Assembly: GCA_028695145.1 (NCBI GenBank)
Contig: JAQVJP010000013.1
Location: 1 to 38,217, forward strand
DNA from: Eubacteriales bacterium
GTDB lineage: Bacteria > Bacillota > Clostridia > Saccharofermentanales > UBA5734
Length of the DNA: 38,217 nucleotides
Direction of reading: 5' to 3'
In this document: positions 25,306 through 34,322 of the stretch, one piece after another
How positions within the stretch are numbered: the first letter of the stretch is position 1
Layout: every line of letters starts with the position of its first letter
Made by a program: the position numbers and the translations under genes
Notes under the pieces: generated by a model
What the model saw: the letters and a program-made list of their open reading frames with translations, nothing else
Told to the model about the DNA's origin: nothing
The model's database searches: none

Positions 25306-26733
25306 TTAAAAATTACCGGCAAAAGCATCTTCGAGCGCAGGCAGATTATCGGTGATAGCCTGCTCAACTGTGATCTTGCCGGTCCAGACATCACCCAGCA
25401 CAGATCCGAGAAGCTCATTGAAATCATTGGTATTATTTACATAGTACCAAGCGGTTGACTGAGTATAGTCTTTTGCGTAATCAACCAGAACACTCTTGGC
25501 TTCTTCATATTCCGGGAAGTTGGGGTTTTCAAGCCACTTCTTGGTCATTTCTTCATCAGTGTAATATGAATCAAGTGTTGGCATCCAGATACCTGTTGAA
25601 ATCAGATTTTCCCAGTTATTTTCTTCTCTCGCGTACCATTTCAACCATTCCATAGCTTCCTCAGGATGCTCAGTCTGATTGAAGACAACGTTCGGACCAC
25701 CCGTACAGATTGTAACCTTTTCTTCCATGTAAGGCAGAACTGCTACACCGTAGTTGAGTCCTTCTTCACGGGCACTGGCCAGACTTGTACCGATATTCCA
25801 GGCGCCATTTGTAGTCATCGCGGTTGTACCTGCGATCAATGAACGTTGTACACCATCATCAGTAAGACCAGATGACAAAGGAGCGACATTGTCCTTAAGA
25901 TATAGATCAGCAACTCTCTGGATCGCTTCGATAGAAGAAGCTTCCCCAATAGCTAAAGAGCTACCATCCTCACTATAGAAACCACCGCCATTTGACAGAG
26001 CCCACACTTCAAGCTGCCAGGTCAGGTTTTCCACCATACAACCGTACTGAGTTATGTTGTTCTTATCAAAATCAGCGTCATTTGGTGTTTTACCATTCTT
26101 ATCAAGTGTAAGTTTCTTGGAAGCTTCGACAAATTCGTCCCATGTCCAGGCTTCTTCAGCAACTGCCGGCGGGTAAGCGACGCCAGCCGCATCGAACATA
26201 TCCTTGTTGTAGTACATCAGCAGAATTTCATTGGCAGCTGAATATGCAACTGTTTTATCGGCATACTTAAAAGCCAGACTATCGAGAGGTTTCGGATCTT
26301 CGGGACCATACATCTCTGAAATATCATACAACATGCCTTGTTCTGCCCACTGAATGACACCAGCTTCGCTCATGATCGCAGTGTCAGGCAGCTCTTTTGC
26401 GGTGGCCATTGCGTTGAGTTTTTCGAGATAGGTCTCCCAGGGAATAGGTGTTACTTCAACTTCAATTTTGTCCTGAGAAGCATTGAACTTATCAGCTACT
26501 GCCTGAGTATTCTTCGCTTCATCTTCACCGCCTCAGATCGCATAGGTAATTTTGACTTTCTCACCTGCATCTGCGCTGGACTCTGTTGTAGTTGATTCAT
26601 CTCCTTCGGTGGTGGTTGTTTGACCGCCGTCTGATGATGTTCCGGTTGTTTCTGTGCCGCCATTACAGGCAGTGATACCGAATATCATTGCCGCACATAG
26701 CAGCAGCGTCACGATTTTTCTTGCAGCTTTCAT
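25306..26733 (-). pseudogene. Extracellular sugar-binding lipoprotein, interrupted by one in-frame TGA
   Basis: The start is the ATG at 26733, with AGAGGTG upstream. The N-terminus is a lipoprotein signal (lipobox GITAC) followed by a Thr/Ser/Glu-rich spacer. The mature domain begins VKITYAI, then TGA at 26535-26533, then GGEDEAKNTQAVADKF in the same frame, running without further damage to TAA at 25306 (475 codons). Family members usually have a tryptophan at this place (I-W-G), so TGG to TGA is the simplest change. The rest is a standard CUT1 binding protein (KNGKTPNDADFDKNNI, TTNGAWNIG, WYVNNTND). TGA is a true stop elsewhere in the window. Nonsense mutation, sequencing error or readthrough cannot be told apart here. 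Confidence 0.85.
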
Positions 26734-26765
26734 ACTTTGCACCTCTTCTTTCTTTTTTATTATAA

Positions 26766-26781
26766 TGCAGTTTTCACTGCA
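26766..26781 (-). other. Small hairpin upstream of the binding-protein gene
   Basis: On the minus strand TGCAGT-GAAA-ACTGCA is a 6-bp stem with a GNRA loop, between the GH127 stop and the binding-protein start. A processing or 5'-end stabilising element is possible. The following TTATAATA could be a -10 box, but no good -35 is present. Confidence 0.4.
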
Positions 26782-26786
26782 AATAA

Positions 26787-28739
26787 TCATATTAAACGTT
26801 CTACTTTCTGCCAGACAAGCATTTCACCGACTTCTCGATTGCACCACAAGCAATATGGAACGGCAGTTAAATTAACATCATCAAATTTCCATACCGGCTT
26901 ACCATAGAGCTGACTATCGTCAGCAATAGAAGAAATAATTTTCTTACCACTATATTTAATTACAGGTAATCTACCCGGCATTCCCGCAAGCGGCATACCT
27001 TCCTGGATATTAGCTGTAGTATCGATAAAAATATTGGACAGCTCCGAACCATTATCGACTTCTTCCAGACAATAAACATACGGTCCTTTTACCAACGCCG
27101 CCTTACCAGCATCAGCTCGAACTCTATGGTTTGCTGCGACGAAGTGTGGTTTCACTTCATATTTCATTGAAATCTCATATTCTCCATTGCCATTAAGAAT
27201 AAAAACTGCGTAATTATTCTCAACGGTAGGGATAACGCCGGAACCATCAAGAGTAAAATCTGGATAGTCACAATATCCAGGCATACGAATTTTCAAAGAA
27301 CATGCCGCGGATGCTTGTACCTGTATAGTTACTAAACCATCCTGCATAAAACTGGATTCAAGTTTTAGCTTGATTTTTGCGCCTTCAAGCGATGTTTCCA
27401 GTTCCGACGAAATAAACTGATTTATATAAAGGCTTAGATCGTCTTGACTGTATATATATTGAGCAAGAGAAGCCAATGTTCTGGCTATATTAGGCGGGCA
27501 GCAGGCTACGGGAAACCAAGGTTGACGAACTGGCTTAACATGAGACATCGATGTTGATGGCTTGCAATTTTCAGGCCAGACTTCGAGGGGATTGACATAA
27601 AAATATTTATCGCCCGTCACAGCGATCCCGGCAAGAACAGTGTTGCACAGAGATTTCTCAACAATGTCGTAGAAAGACGCATCACCCGTGAGAGACGCCA
27701 TTCTCTGACCGAACATCATCAAGGCGATCGATGCGCAGGACTCGCAGTAGGTGCTGTTGTTCGGCAGATCATAATCAACAGTAAAACGCTCAAGATGGCC
27801 TGAAGTACCAACACCACCTGTAATATGCATTCTTTTTGTAGTTATATTGTTCCACAATTTTAGACAGGCCTCGTTCAGTTGCTGATCATCTTGTTCAATC
27901 GCCAGATCTGCCATCGCGGCATACATGTACAAAGCACGAACGGCATGTCCTTCGGCCGTTTTTTGCTCTACCGGCGGCTGATGTGATTGAGCATATTCCT
28001 CATCATAATCCGCGAACTCCTTGAACAAACCGTTGCCCTGACGGCGCTGAATCTCTTCAATCAAGTAATTAGGTCTTACGCCACGTTCTTTGATGAAAAA
28101 ATCAGCAAGTTCGAGATATCTTGCACGACCTGTTGCATGGTACAGCTTCACCAGAGCAAGCTCAATTTCTTGATGACCGGGATATCCCTGGCACTGCTTC
28201 TGACCTGATCCAAATACTTCACAAATCAAATCAGCAAATTTACAGGCTATCTGCAGCAACTTGTCTTTTCCCGTAGCTTTGTAATAAGCAACAGCGGCTT
28301 CCATAAGATGACCTGCGGAATACAATTCATGTCCTTCCGTCAGATTAAGCCAACGCTGCCCTGGTGAAACCACAGTATAGTAAGTATTGAGATAACCATT
28401 AGGTCTTTGTGCTCTACCGATCAAATCAATCAAATCATCCGCTGTCGGTTCATATCTGCCATCGCTTCCGTTCTCAATGCAGTAGGCTACTGCTTCAAGC
28501 CACTTGTACGCGTCCGTATCACAAAATACCGGTCCATAATGATCCCCTTGAGATTCTCCGGCAGCAATACGAAAGTTCTCAACACAATGAGATTTTTCTG
28601 CACCCGGAACTCTGTCATTTAAAATGTCCCACTGATAAGGAATTATTTTTTCAGCTACGAGATTTACATAACTGCCATATAGCTCATCAGTGATCTTCAC
28701 TCTGCTCAGGCTCATCGGGCGGGGAAAACTCTTCTTCAT
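26787..28739 (-). CDS. GH127 family glycosidase, likely beta-L-arabinofuranosidase
   Basis: The 650-residue protein has the GH127 (alpha/alpha)6 barrel followed by beta-sandwich regions. Zinc and catalytic residues of the HypBA1-type active site are visible: E333 and C335 in YCESCASIA, and the pair C413-C414 in ACCPPNIAR, one of which is the nucleophile. Other family blocks are RAQRPNGYLNTYYT and GHELYSAGHLMEAA. There is no signal peptide, so it acts in the cytoplasm on imported oligosaccharides, releasing L-arabinofuranose (related GH127 members have other specificities). Start with TGGAG upstream. First gene of the operon with the binding protein and permeases, divergent from a LacI regulator. 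Confidence 0.9.
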   Translation of the reverse strand: MKKSFPRPMSLSRVKITDELYGSYVNLVAEKIIPYQWDILNDRVPGAEKSHCVENFRIAAGESQGDHYGPVFCDTDAYKWLEAVAYCIENGSDGRYEPTADDLIDLIGRAQRPNGYLNTYYTVVSPGQRWLNLTEGHELYSAGHLMEAAVAYYKATGKDKLLQIACKFADLICEVFGSGQKQCQGYPGHQEIELALVKLYHATGRARYLELADFFIKERGVRPNYLIEEIQRRQGNGLFKEFADYDEEYAQSHQPPVEQKTAEGHAVRALYMYAAMADLAIEQDDQQLNEACLKLWNNITTKRMHITGGVGTSGHLERFTVDYDLPNNSTYCESCASIALMMFGQRMASLTGDASFYDIVEKSLCNTVLAGIAVTGDKYFYVNPLEVWPENCKPSTSMSHVKPVRQPWFPVACCPPNIARTLASLAQYIYSQDDLSLYINQFISSELETSLEGAKIKLKLESSFMQDGLVTIQVQASAACSLKIRMPGYCDYPDFTLDGSGVIPTVENNYAVFILNGNGEYEISMKYEVKPHFVAANHRVRADAGKAALVKGPYVYCLEEVDNGSELSNIFIDTTANIQEGMPLAGMPGRLPVIKYSGKKIISSIADDSQLYGKPVWKFDDVNLTAVPYCLWCNREVGEMLVWQKVERLI

Positions 28740-28767
28740 AGAAATACTCCATTTGCTGTATTAGATA

Positions 28768-28781
28768 GTTATACGTTTTAT
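28768..28781. promoter_or_regulatory. Possible second LacI-family operator, leader of the GH127 operon
   Basis: GTTATACGTTTTAT is a weaker copy of the ACGT-centred palindrome at 28838-28852 and 29073-29086, 30 bp before the GH127 start. Confidence 0.4.
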
Positions 28782-28837
28782 TTATACATCATTTATCACC
28801 GCTCCAAACCGCATCCAGGCCGGTTTTTGAACCGTTT

Positions 28838-28852
28838 ATATTAAACGTTTAC
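28838..28852. promoter_or_regulatory. LacI-family operator downstream of the GH127 promoter
   Basis: TATTAAACGTTTACC contains the near-palindrome TTAAACGTTTA, the CG-centred shape of LacI-family sites. It begins about 12 bp after the -10 box of the GH127 promoter, where a bound repressor would block transcription. An almost identical site lies in the regulator's own promoter. Confidence 0.65.
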
Positions 28853-28863
28853 CATCTGTTTTC

Positions 28864-28892
28864 ACTATAACTCTTGTTTCGCGGCATGTAAA
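28864..28892 (-). promoter_or_regulatory. Promoter of the GH127-sugar transport operon
   Basis: On the minus strand TTTACA (28892-28887), a 17-bp spacer and TATAGT (28869-28864) form a good sigma-A type promoter, one mismatch in each box. The leader to the GH127 start is about 120 nt and contains both operator-like palindromes. Confidence 0.6.
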
Positions 28893-29066
28893 GGAGTAAA
28901 AGGTATTTTGCATCCACTTCGACACAATACACAGCTACGCATGTGCACATTGCACATATACAGCTTCTGATCAAGCTCTTCAGAGATCATAAAGATGAGT
29001 TTTTATAAGATAATCGCACTGATATGGAAGATGCACTCTTATACTTTTTTTAGTTTTTTACACTAA

Positions 29067-29095
29067 TTGCTTGTTAAACGTTTATAAGATATAAT
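29067..29095 (+). promoter_or_regulatory. Promoter of the LacI regulator with operator in the spacer
   Basis: TTGCTT (29067-29072), a 17-bp spacer and TATAAT (29090-29095). The spacer begins with GTTAAACGTTTATA, matching the operator at 28838-28852, so the regulator probably represses its own synthesis. About 50 nt separate the -10 box from the start codon. The DNA between the two divergent promoters (28893-29066) shows no gene. Confidence 0.7.
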
Positions 29096-29146
29096 GTATT
29101 CACGGTACTTGAGCCGTTTATTATTACGTAGCGGAGGCATATCAGG

Positions 29147-30181
29147 ATGTCCACAATCAGGGAAATTTCACAGAAGGCAAACGTTTCAATAGCGACCGTA
29201 TCGAAGGTTCTTAATGGTAAACGCGGTGTCAATCAAAAAACCGCAGATCGAATTTTATCTATAGCACGAGAGTTGAATTACAGACCCAATCTAAGTGCCA
29301 GGCAGCTTAAGAGTGGTAAGAGCCGCACAATCGGGATAATCACTGAAGATCTTACAGTATTCAACTCACCTGAGATTGTTGACGGAATAGCGGCAGCCTG
29401 TGAAGAGTCTGGTTACCACTACATTCTGGGGAATCTGCGTTTTAATAAAAGATACGGTAATGGACCAAGAGATCAAAAAGAGTCAAACAGCCTTGTTTGC
29501 GAAACGGTAAATGATATGCTTTCCAAACAGGTAGACGGTATTATATATATCGGCTGTCACAGTCATATAGTCGTCAGCCTTTCAGATGAATGTACACCAA
29601 AATTTATTTGTGCTTATTGCAAGAGTGCAGACAAGGATGTGCCTTCGATAATGTACGATGACAAGAGAGCAGCCTATGAAGTTACAGAGCTGCTTATAAA
29701 AAAAGGGCATAAAAACATCGGCGTACTTGCAGGTCTCGCCGATAGTATGCACGCCGCGAATCGTCTTCTTGGTTATCAGGAGGCCCTGTACGATAATAAT
29801 ATGCCGTACAATCCACATTTAACCGTACATGGAGATTGGGGAAGAAACAGCGGCTTTGAATTGGCAGGACAATTAATCGAAGCAGGGGCGACAGCTATTT
29901 TCGCCCATAACGACGAAATGGCTTCAGGAATTATTGATTACTGCAATTTAAACGGTATAGTTGTTGGTCAGGATCTTGCTCTGATTGGTTTTGACAATCG
30001 GGAAATAAGTCAAGTTACCAGACCAACACTATCAACAGTCTCACTACCACTTTTCGAAATTGGTCAAACAGCCGGCCGGCTGATGATCAAGTCATTGGAC
30101 GGCGAATCAGATAATAACAACAATATCGTAGAATTGCCATGCGCCATCATTGAGAGAGAATCTACAGGAGTCTATTCATAA
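29147..30181 (+). CDS. LacI/GalR-family transcriptional regulator
   Basis: The 344-residue protein starts with the LacI helix-turn-helix (TIREISQKANVSIATVSKVL) and hinge helix (RPNLSARQLKSG), followed by a periplasmic-binding-protein-like sensor domain (IGIITEDLTVFNSPEIVDGI, HNDEMASGIIDYC, LIGFDNREISQV). Start with GGAGG upstream. It is the only non-IS gene on the plus strand and is divergent from the GH127-transport operon, with shared palindromes in both promoters. It most likely represses the operon until an arabinose-type sugar binds; the inducer is unknown. Confidence 0.93.
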   Translation: MSTIREISQKANVSIATVSKVLNGKRGVNQKTADRILSIARELNYRPNLSARQLKSGKSRTIGIITEDLTVFNSPEIVDGIAAACEESGYHYILGNLRFNKRYGNGPRDQKESNSLVCETVNDMLSKQVDGIIYIGCHSHIVVSLSDECTPKFICAYCKSADKDVPSIMYDDKRAAYEVTELLIKKGHKNIGVLAGLADSMHAANRLLGYQEALYDNNMPYNPHLTVHGDWGRNSGFELAGQLIEAGATAIFAHNDEMASGIIDYCNLNGIVVGQDLALIGFDNREISQVTRPTLSTVSLPLFEIGQTAGRLMIKSLDGESDNNNNIVELPCAIIERESTGVYS

Positions 30182-30189
30182 TCATAAAA

Positions 30190-30217
30190 TGGCAGCTGCC
30201 TATCATAGCAGCTGCCA
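30190..30217. terminator. Convergent hairpin between lacI-type and crp-type genes
   Basis: TGGCAGCTGC and GCAGCTGCCA form a perfect 10-bp stem with an 8-nt loop. On the minus strand ATTTTATGATT follows, giving a weak T-run for the Crp-like gene; the plus side has none. Position between converging genes supports a shared terminator. Confidence 0.65.
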
Positions 30218-30243
30218 AATATCCGCGGAGACAATTCCAAATA

Positions 30244-30978
30244 TCAAGGGTTAATAAAACCCTCTATAACGCCCCGCTCAAGACCATCCAAATCAAGAAG
30301 CCAGATAACACGGCCACTTACCCTGATTAAGCCATCGCGCTCCATAGCGATAAGCTCACGCGAGAATGAAGGCCTGGGCATGGCCAGGAGTCTGGAAACT
30401 ACTTCTTTGGAAACCGGCAGCTCAACTGCCTGCGTAGAAACAAGTTGGCGAGCGGTTTTTGGCGTCTCTCCTTCTTTTTCCAGTTGATCACGCAGCAGAT
30501 CAAGCAGATAATTAGCTATTTTCTGCCGCAAACTCTTCTGAGATAGTAATGTGATCCTGCGATTTTGCATTTGCACCCTATCAGACAATATACGCAGAAA
30601 ATTTGACATGATTGCCGGACTATTACCAAGCAGATGCATCAACATGTCTTTGCTGATCATAATAATTTTAGAATTGGTAACCGCTTCTATGGTTGTAGGA
30701 TGGGTTTTGCGTGTACCAAAAATCAAATTTTCTCCAAAAACTTCACCAGGACCAAGCAGAGCAAGCGTAGCGAAATCACCACCACTGGTATATTTCTGCA
30801 TCGCCAATTGTCCATCTACAATCATGCCTATGCCAGTGCATGGATCGCCCTCATTTACCAGAACCTCACCTTTCCAAATCACTCTTATACTGGTTTTTGC
30901 GCAGTATTCATGAAACAATTCGTGGGTAAGACCTGCAAACAGAGGCGTAGCGGCAAGAGTCTCGCAGATTTTTTTCAT
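30244..30978 (-). CDS. Crp/Fnr-family transcriptional regulator
   Basis: A 244-residue protein with an N-terminal cyclic-nucleotide-binding fold (VNEGDPCTGIGMIVDGQLA, GPGEVFGENLIFG), a dimer helix, and a C-terminal winged helix (ELPVSKEVVSRLLAMPRPSF, SRELIAMERDGLI). The Fnr iron-sulfur cysteines are not present as a cluster, and the cAMP-binding arginine motif of Crp is not clear, so the signal is unknown. AGGAG precedes the ATG. It stands alone between converging and unrelated genes. The 243 bp upstream hold no gene. Confidence 0.9.
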   Translation of the reverse strand: MKKICETLAATPLFAGLTHELFHEYCAKTSIRVIWKGEVLVNEGDPCTGIGMIVDGQLAMQKYTSGGDFATLALLGPGEVFGENLIFGTRKTHPTTIEAVTNSKIIMISKDMLMHLLGNSPAIMSNFLRILSDRVQMQNRRITLLSQKSLRQKIANYLLDLLRDQLEKEGETPKTARQLVSTQAVELPVSKEVVSRLLAMPRPSFSRELIAMERDGLIRVSGRVIWLLDLDGLERGVIEGFINP

Positions 30979-31221
30979 AAGATGCTCCTATTCCCGAAGT
31001 GTCAGTATACTCAACCATTCACTTCAGCTGTAGTCAGATTCGTTTTATATGTTACGGTTATGTCTATAATGATGCTTAATCAAGCGATAGATGTCAAGGT
31101 TTTTCTATATACTACATTGGTTAAAAGAAGCAGAGAGAACAGCTATCGAGCCATTCTCCCTGCCGGAATTATTTACTATTTCACTGTTGCTTGATAAAAA
31201 CAGTCTAAGAGGCACTCTTCG

Positions 31222-33504
31222 TTATTCAGCGCTTCTTTGTTTGAGCATATTGATCAGACCATTGAATGAGTCTTCCGGAATAGATGTGAAGCTCGCAAGC
31301 GCATGAATTGGCATACCTGCCATCATTTCCTGCATCATCTGGCTGTTAACAACACCTTCAGACGCTCCTTCACTGGGATTTTCACCTCCACCAAGGGTTG
31401 ACGCCATACCCTGTTTCAACTGATCAATAATATCATTCATGCCGGCATCCATCAGATCACCAAAGGTGGTACTCGCACTGTATCTAAAGGGTGCTGCCGG
31501 GGTCTTAAGTTCAATAGCTGTTGAACAGGTAATGTCGCGGCTCGAATTGCCAACTTCTATTGTGTAAACTCCCGGAGCGGCAAACCATTTGCCTTGCTCG
31601 GATGACCAGTAGGAGAAACTGTCCACATCAAGTTTAATCTTAACTGTTTTTGTCTCTCCAACTTCAAGATAAACTTTCTCAAAACCCTTAAGCTCATGAA
31701 CAGGACGAATTTTTGTCAATTTGGCAGGAGGAGCGATATAAAACTGAACCACCTCGGCCCCGGGTCTTTTGCCGGTGTTTGTTACATTGACAGATACTTC
31801 AACAGATCCACCTTCTTCAAGAGTATCAGTAGTAAGTTTAAGTTCGCTGATAGAGAAGCTGGTATAAGACAAACCATAACCAAATGGGTAGAGCACTTCC
31901 ATCTTGCGGCTGTCATACCAGCGATAACCGACAAAAACGCCTTCGCCATAAGTAACTGACTTGCCATCACCCGGGAACTGTAGATAACAAGGAGTATCTT
32001 CAAGTCTCAACGGGTAAGTCTCCGCCAGTTTACCGGAAGGATTTGCCTCACCGAACAAAATATCGACTGTCGCTGCACCAACCGCCTGTCCACCAAGATA
32101 CATATCAAGTACCGCGGAGACCTCATTTAACCACGGCATAGCAACCGGACTACCCTTATGAAGCACAACGACTATATTAGGCTGAACCGCCGCGATAGCA
32201 GATATCAGCTGATTTTGCGCCTGAGGCATATCCATATGGCTGCGATCATAGCCCTCTGATTCGAAGCTATCCGGCAAACCGGCAAAAACAACAGCGACTT
32301 CGGCTGACTTAGCCTGTTCTATAGCGGCCTTAAGCAGCTCATCATCGGCAGTGATACCATCGTCAGAAATACCTGCAGAGTATGTAACTTCTATATTTTC
32401 CTGCGAACAAGCATCGAGCGCGGAAGTAATTTTAAAACAATTAATATGGCTTGAACCACCACCCTGAAATCTCGGAGCACCGGCAAAAGGTCCTATAAAC
32501 GCGATTTTACTGTTCTTATCAAGAGGTAGTAAATCACCCTCGTTTTTCAACAAAACCGCACACTGCGCAGCGGCTTTACGACTGGCTTCATGATGAGCTT
32601 CCTTATCGAAACTTGCAATAGCAGGTTCCTCAGCAAGACCACGCTCAAACCAGACGAGAAGATCCTGCACTGCTCTATCAAGAACTTCCAGCGGCAGCTC
32701 GCCAGCTTCAACAGCTGCGACAATTTTCTTGTCATTCAAACCATTTGACGATGGCATCTCAAGGTCAAGACCAGCCTTAAGAGCATCAACCCGCTCATTC
32801 ATAGCGCCCCAGTCAGTCATAACAATACCGTCGAAACCCCATTCATCACGCAGAGTATCTGTCAGAAGCCACTTATTTTCACAACAGTAAGTACCATTAA
32901 TTTTGTTATAGGCACACATTATTGTCCAGGGCTTGGACTTGCGCACAGTAGTTTCAAAAGCCTTCAAGTAGATTTCGCGAAGGGTTCTCTCATCTACCAG
33001 AGTATCGACACTCATTCTACGGAATTCTTGATTATTTGCCGCATAATGCTTAACACTTACACCAACATTCGCAGCCTGAACCGCAGCGACATAACTTGCC
33101 GATAACTCACCGGCAAGATATGGATCCTCAGATAGATATTCAAAATTGCGGCCACAGAGTGGACTTCTTTTAATATTTATCGCAGGACCAAGCAGTGTAT
33201 GTACGCCCTCTGCTCTGGCCTCTTCACCCAGAAGTGAGCCAACCCGGCTGATCAGATCACGATCATAACTGCTTGCCATCGCGCTGCCGGCAGGAAAACA
33301 AACGGCTTTTATACTGTCATTTATGCCAACATGATCACCCTGATCATCCTGTTTACGCAGTCCATGAGGTCCATCGCTGACCATGATCGCAGGCAAGCCA
33401 AGACGTTCTACAGCTTTTGTATGCCAGAAATCGGCACCGGAACACAAACCGGCCTTCTCTTCAAGTGTCAGATTTGCTATCAAATACGGAATATCAAGCT
33501 TCAT
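31222..33504 (-). CDS. GH3 family glycosidase, likely beta-glucosidase
   Basis: I choose the ATG at 33504 (760 residues) with AAAGGATGG upstream; the ATG at 33516 overlaps the ribosome site. The N-terminal TIM barrel has the sugar-binding motif KHYAANNQE and the nucleophile aspartate near 231 in GIVMTDWGAMN. The alpha/beta sandwich domain follows (ALLKNEGDLLPLDKNSKI), then a fibronectin III-like domain (YPFGYGLSYTSF). After it comes a ~75-residue Met/Gly-rich tail (MNDIIDQLKQGMAS, MMQEMMAGMP), seen in cytoplasmic GH3 enzymes of gut Clostridia. No signal peptide, so it acts on imported oligosaccharides. Confidence 0.93.
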   Translation of the reverse strand: MKLDIPYLIANLTLEEKAGLCSGADFWHTKAVERLGLPAIMVSDGPHGLRKQDDQGDHVGINDSIKAVCFPAGSAMASSYDRDLISRVGSLLGEEARAEGVHTLLGPAINIKRSPLCGRNFEYLSEDPYLAGELSASYVAAVQAANVGVSVKHYAANNQEFRRMSVDTLVDERTLREIYLKAFETTVRKSKPWTIMCAYNKINGTYCCENKWLLTDTLRDEWGFDGIVMTDWGAMNERVDALKAGLDLEMPSSNGLNDKKIVAAVEAGELPLEVLDRAVQDLLVWFERGLAEEPAIASFDKEAHHEASRKAAAQCAVLLKNEGDLLPLDKNSKIAFIGPFAGAPRFQGGGSSHINCFKITSALDACSQENIEVTYSAGISDDGITADDELLKAAIEQAKSAEVAVVFAGLPDSFESEGYDRSHMDMPQAQNQLISAIAAVQPNIVVVLHKGSPVAMPWLNEVSAVLDMYLGGQAVGAATVDILFGEANPSGKLAETYPLRLEDTPCYLQFPGDGKSVTYGEGVFVGYRWYDSRKMEVLYPFGYGLSYTSFSISELKLTTDTLEEGGSVEVSVNVTNTGKRPGAEVVQFYIAPPAKLTKIRPVHELKGFEKVYLEVGETKTVKIKLDVDSFSYWSSEQGKWFAAPGVYTIEVGNSSRDITCSTAIELKTPAAPFRYSASTTFGDLMDAGMNDIIDQLKQGMASTLGGGENPSEGASEGVVNSQMMQEMMAGMPIHALASFTSIPEDSFNGLINMLKQRSAE

Positions 33505-33605
33505 AATAAATACCATCCTTTACAATTCTAAACTCTCAGACACCGGTAAAAGTATGAGTCCAAGAATTTAGTTACACGTGTTTCATAACTATAAATATAA
33601 TAAGC

Positions 33606-33626
33606 TGACAGCCTGTCAACTGTCAA
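33606..33626 (-). promoter_or_regulatory. Palindromic operator over the -35 region of the GH3 gene
   Basis: TGACA-GCC-TGTCA is a perfect palindrome (33606-33618). On the minus strand it overlaps two tandem TTGACA hexamers (33626-33621 and 33619-33614) that could serve as the -35 box; the -10 is not clear (TATTTA or ATTTAT). A TetR-type or other repressor site is plausible, and the adjacent TetR gene is the obvious candidate. Confidence 0.5.
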
Positions 33627-33691
33627 CTTATCATATGCGAGAAATTCATACGCTATTTTTGTGCAAACGGAGATGAGAAAACGAGCTCAGT

Positions 33692-34306
33692 TTATTTTGA
33701 TTTGATATCTCGCAGTATCATCTGGAGCGTTTCATCAAGATACTCACTGCTGTATCCCTGTTCGGATTTAATTATTCGCTGTCGCGGCAATATACGCTGA
33801 GCCACACCAAGTAAAACATTCATCATAAACTGAGCATAAAACTCAATATCGATATCAGGTCTTAAACTACCATCGCTTATGCCCCTGGCCAGAACCTCAC
33901 CTAATGAAGGCTGTTGTCGCCTCAAGAAGTCCTGATAATTTTTTGATGTTGATCCTTCCGGATAACCATCTGAGAAATAACAATCAAAATCGTCAAGCAG
34001 ACGCAGAAGCTCCGGATGCTGCTTCATAAATCGCGTCACACTCGTCAACGAACGGCTAATTGAATCAAATACAGTCTCTCCCTCCCGCTCAAGCACTACA
34101 CCTGAACCCAGCTGCTCAAGAGTTTCAGTTACCAGACCAAAAGCAATTGACTCTTTCGAATCATAATAGCGGTACAGTGTAGTTCTGCTAATGCCGCAGG
34201 CAGCCGCGATTTGTTTCATCTCAGTTCTCGCGATGCCTTGCTTGAGAAATAATCTGCGTGCCGCCTGCACGATCTCTTCAGGTGTAATTGTCGAGGGACG
34301 AGCCAT
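33692..34306 (-). CDS. TetR/AcrR-family transcriptional regulator
   Basis: A 204-residue protein with the TetR helix-turn-helix at ~10-55 (ITPEEIVQAARRLFLKQGI, MKQIAAACGISRTTLYRYYD) and a helical ligand/dimer domain. GAGG lies before the ATG. It starts 16 nt after nrdD in the same direction, so it may be expressed with the reductase, and it lies upstream of the GH3 gene, whose promoter region carries a palindrome. The ligand is unknown. Confidence 0.92.
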   Translation of the reverse strand: MARPSTITPEEIVQAARRLFLKQGIARTEMKQIAAACGISRTTLYRYYDSKESIAFGLVTETLEQLGSGVVLEREGETVFDSISRSLTSVTRFMKQHPELLRLLDDFDCYFSDGYPEGSTSKNYQDFLRRQQPSLGEVLARGISDGSLRPDIDIEFYAQFMMNVLLGVAQRILPRQRIIKSEQGYSSEYLDETLQMILRDIKSK

Positions 34307-34322
34307 TTTTTGACCTCACGTT

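Noticed and set aside
26533..26535. Alternative genetic code with TGA as tryptophan
   Set aside because: Several genes end in TGA exactly at overlaps with the next start (18455-18458, 19576-19579, 4661), and tryptophan is encoded by TGG throughout.
26788..26802. Another TTAAACGTT match to the LacI operator
   Set aside because: It is the coding end of the GH127 gene (codons for E-R-L-I then stop), half of the palindrome is missing, and no promoter is near.
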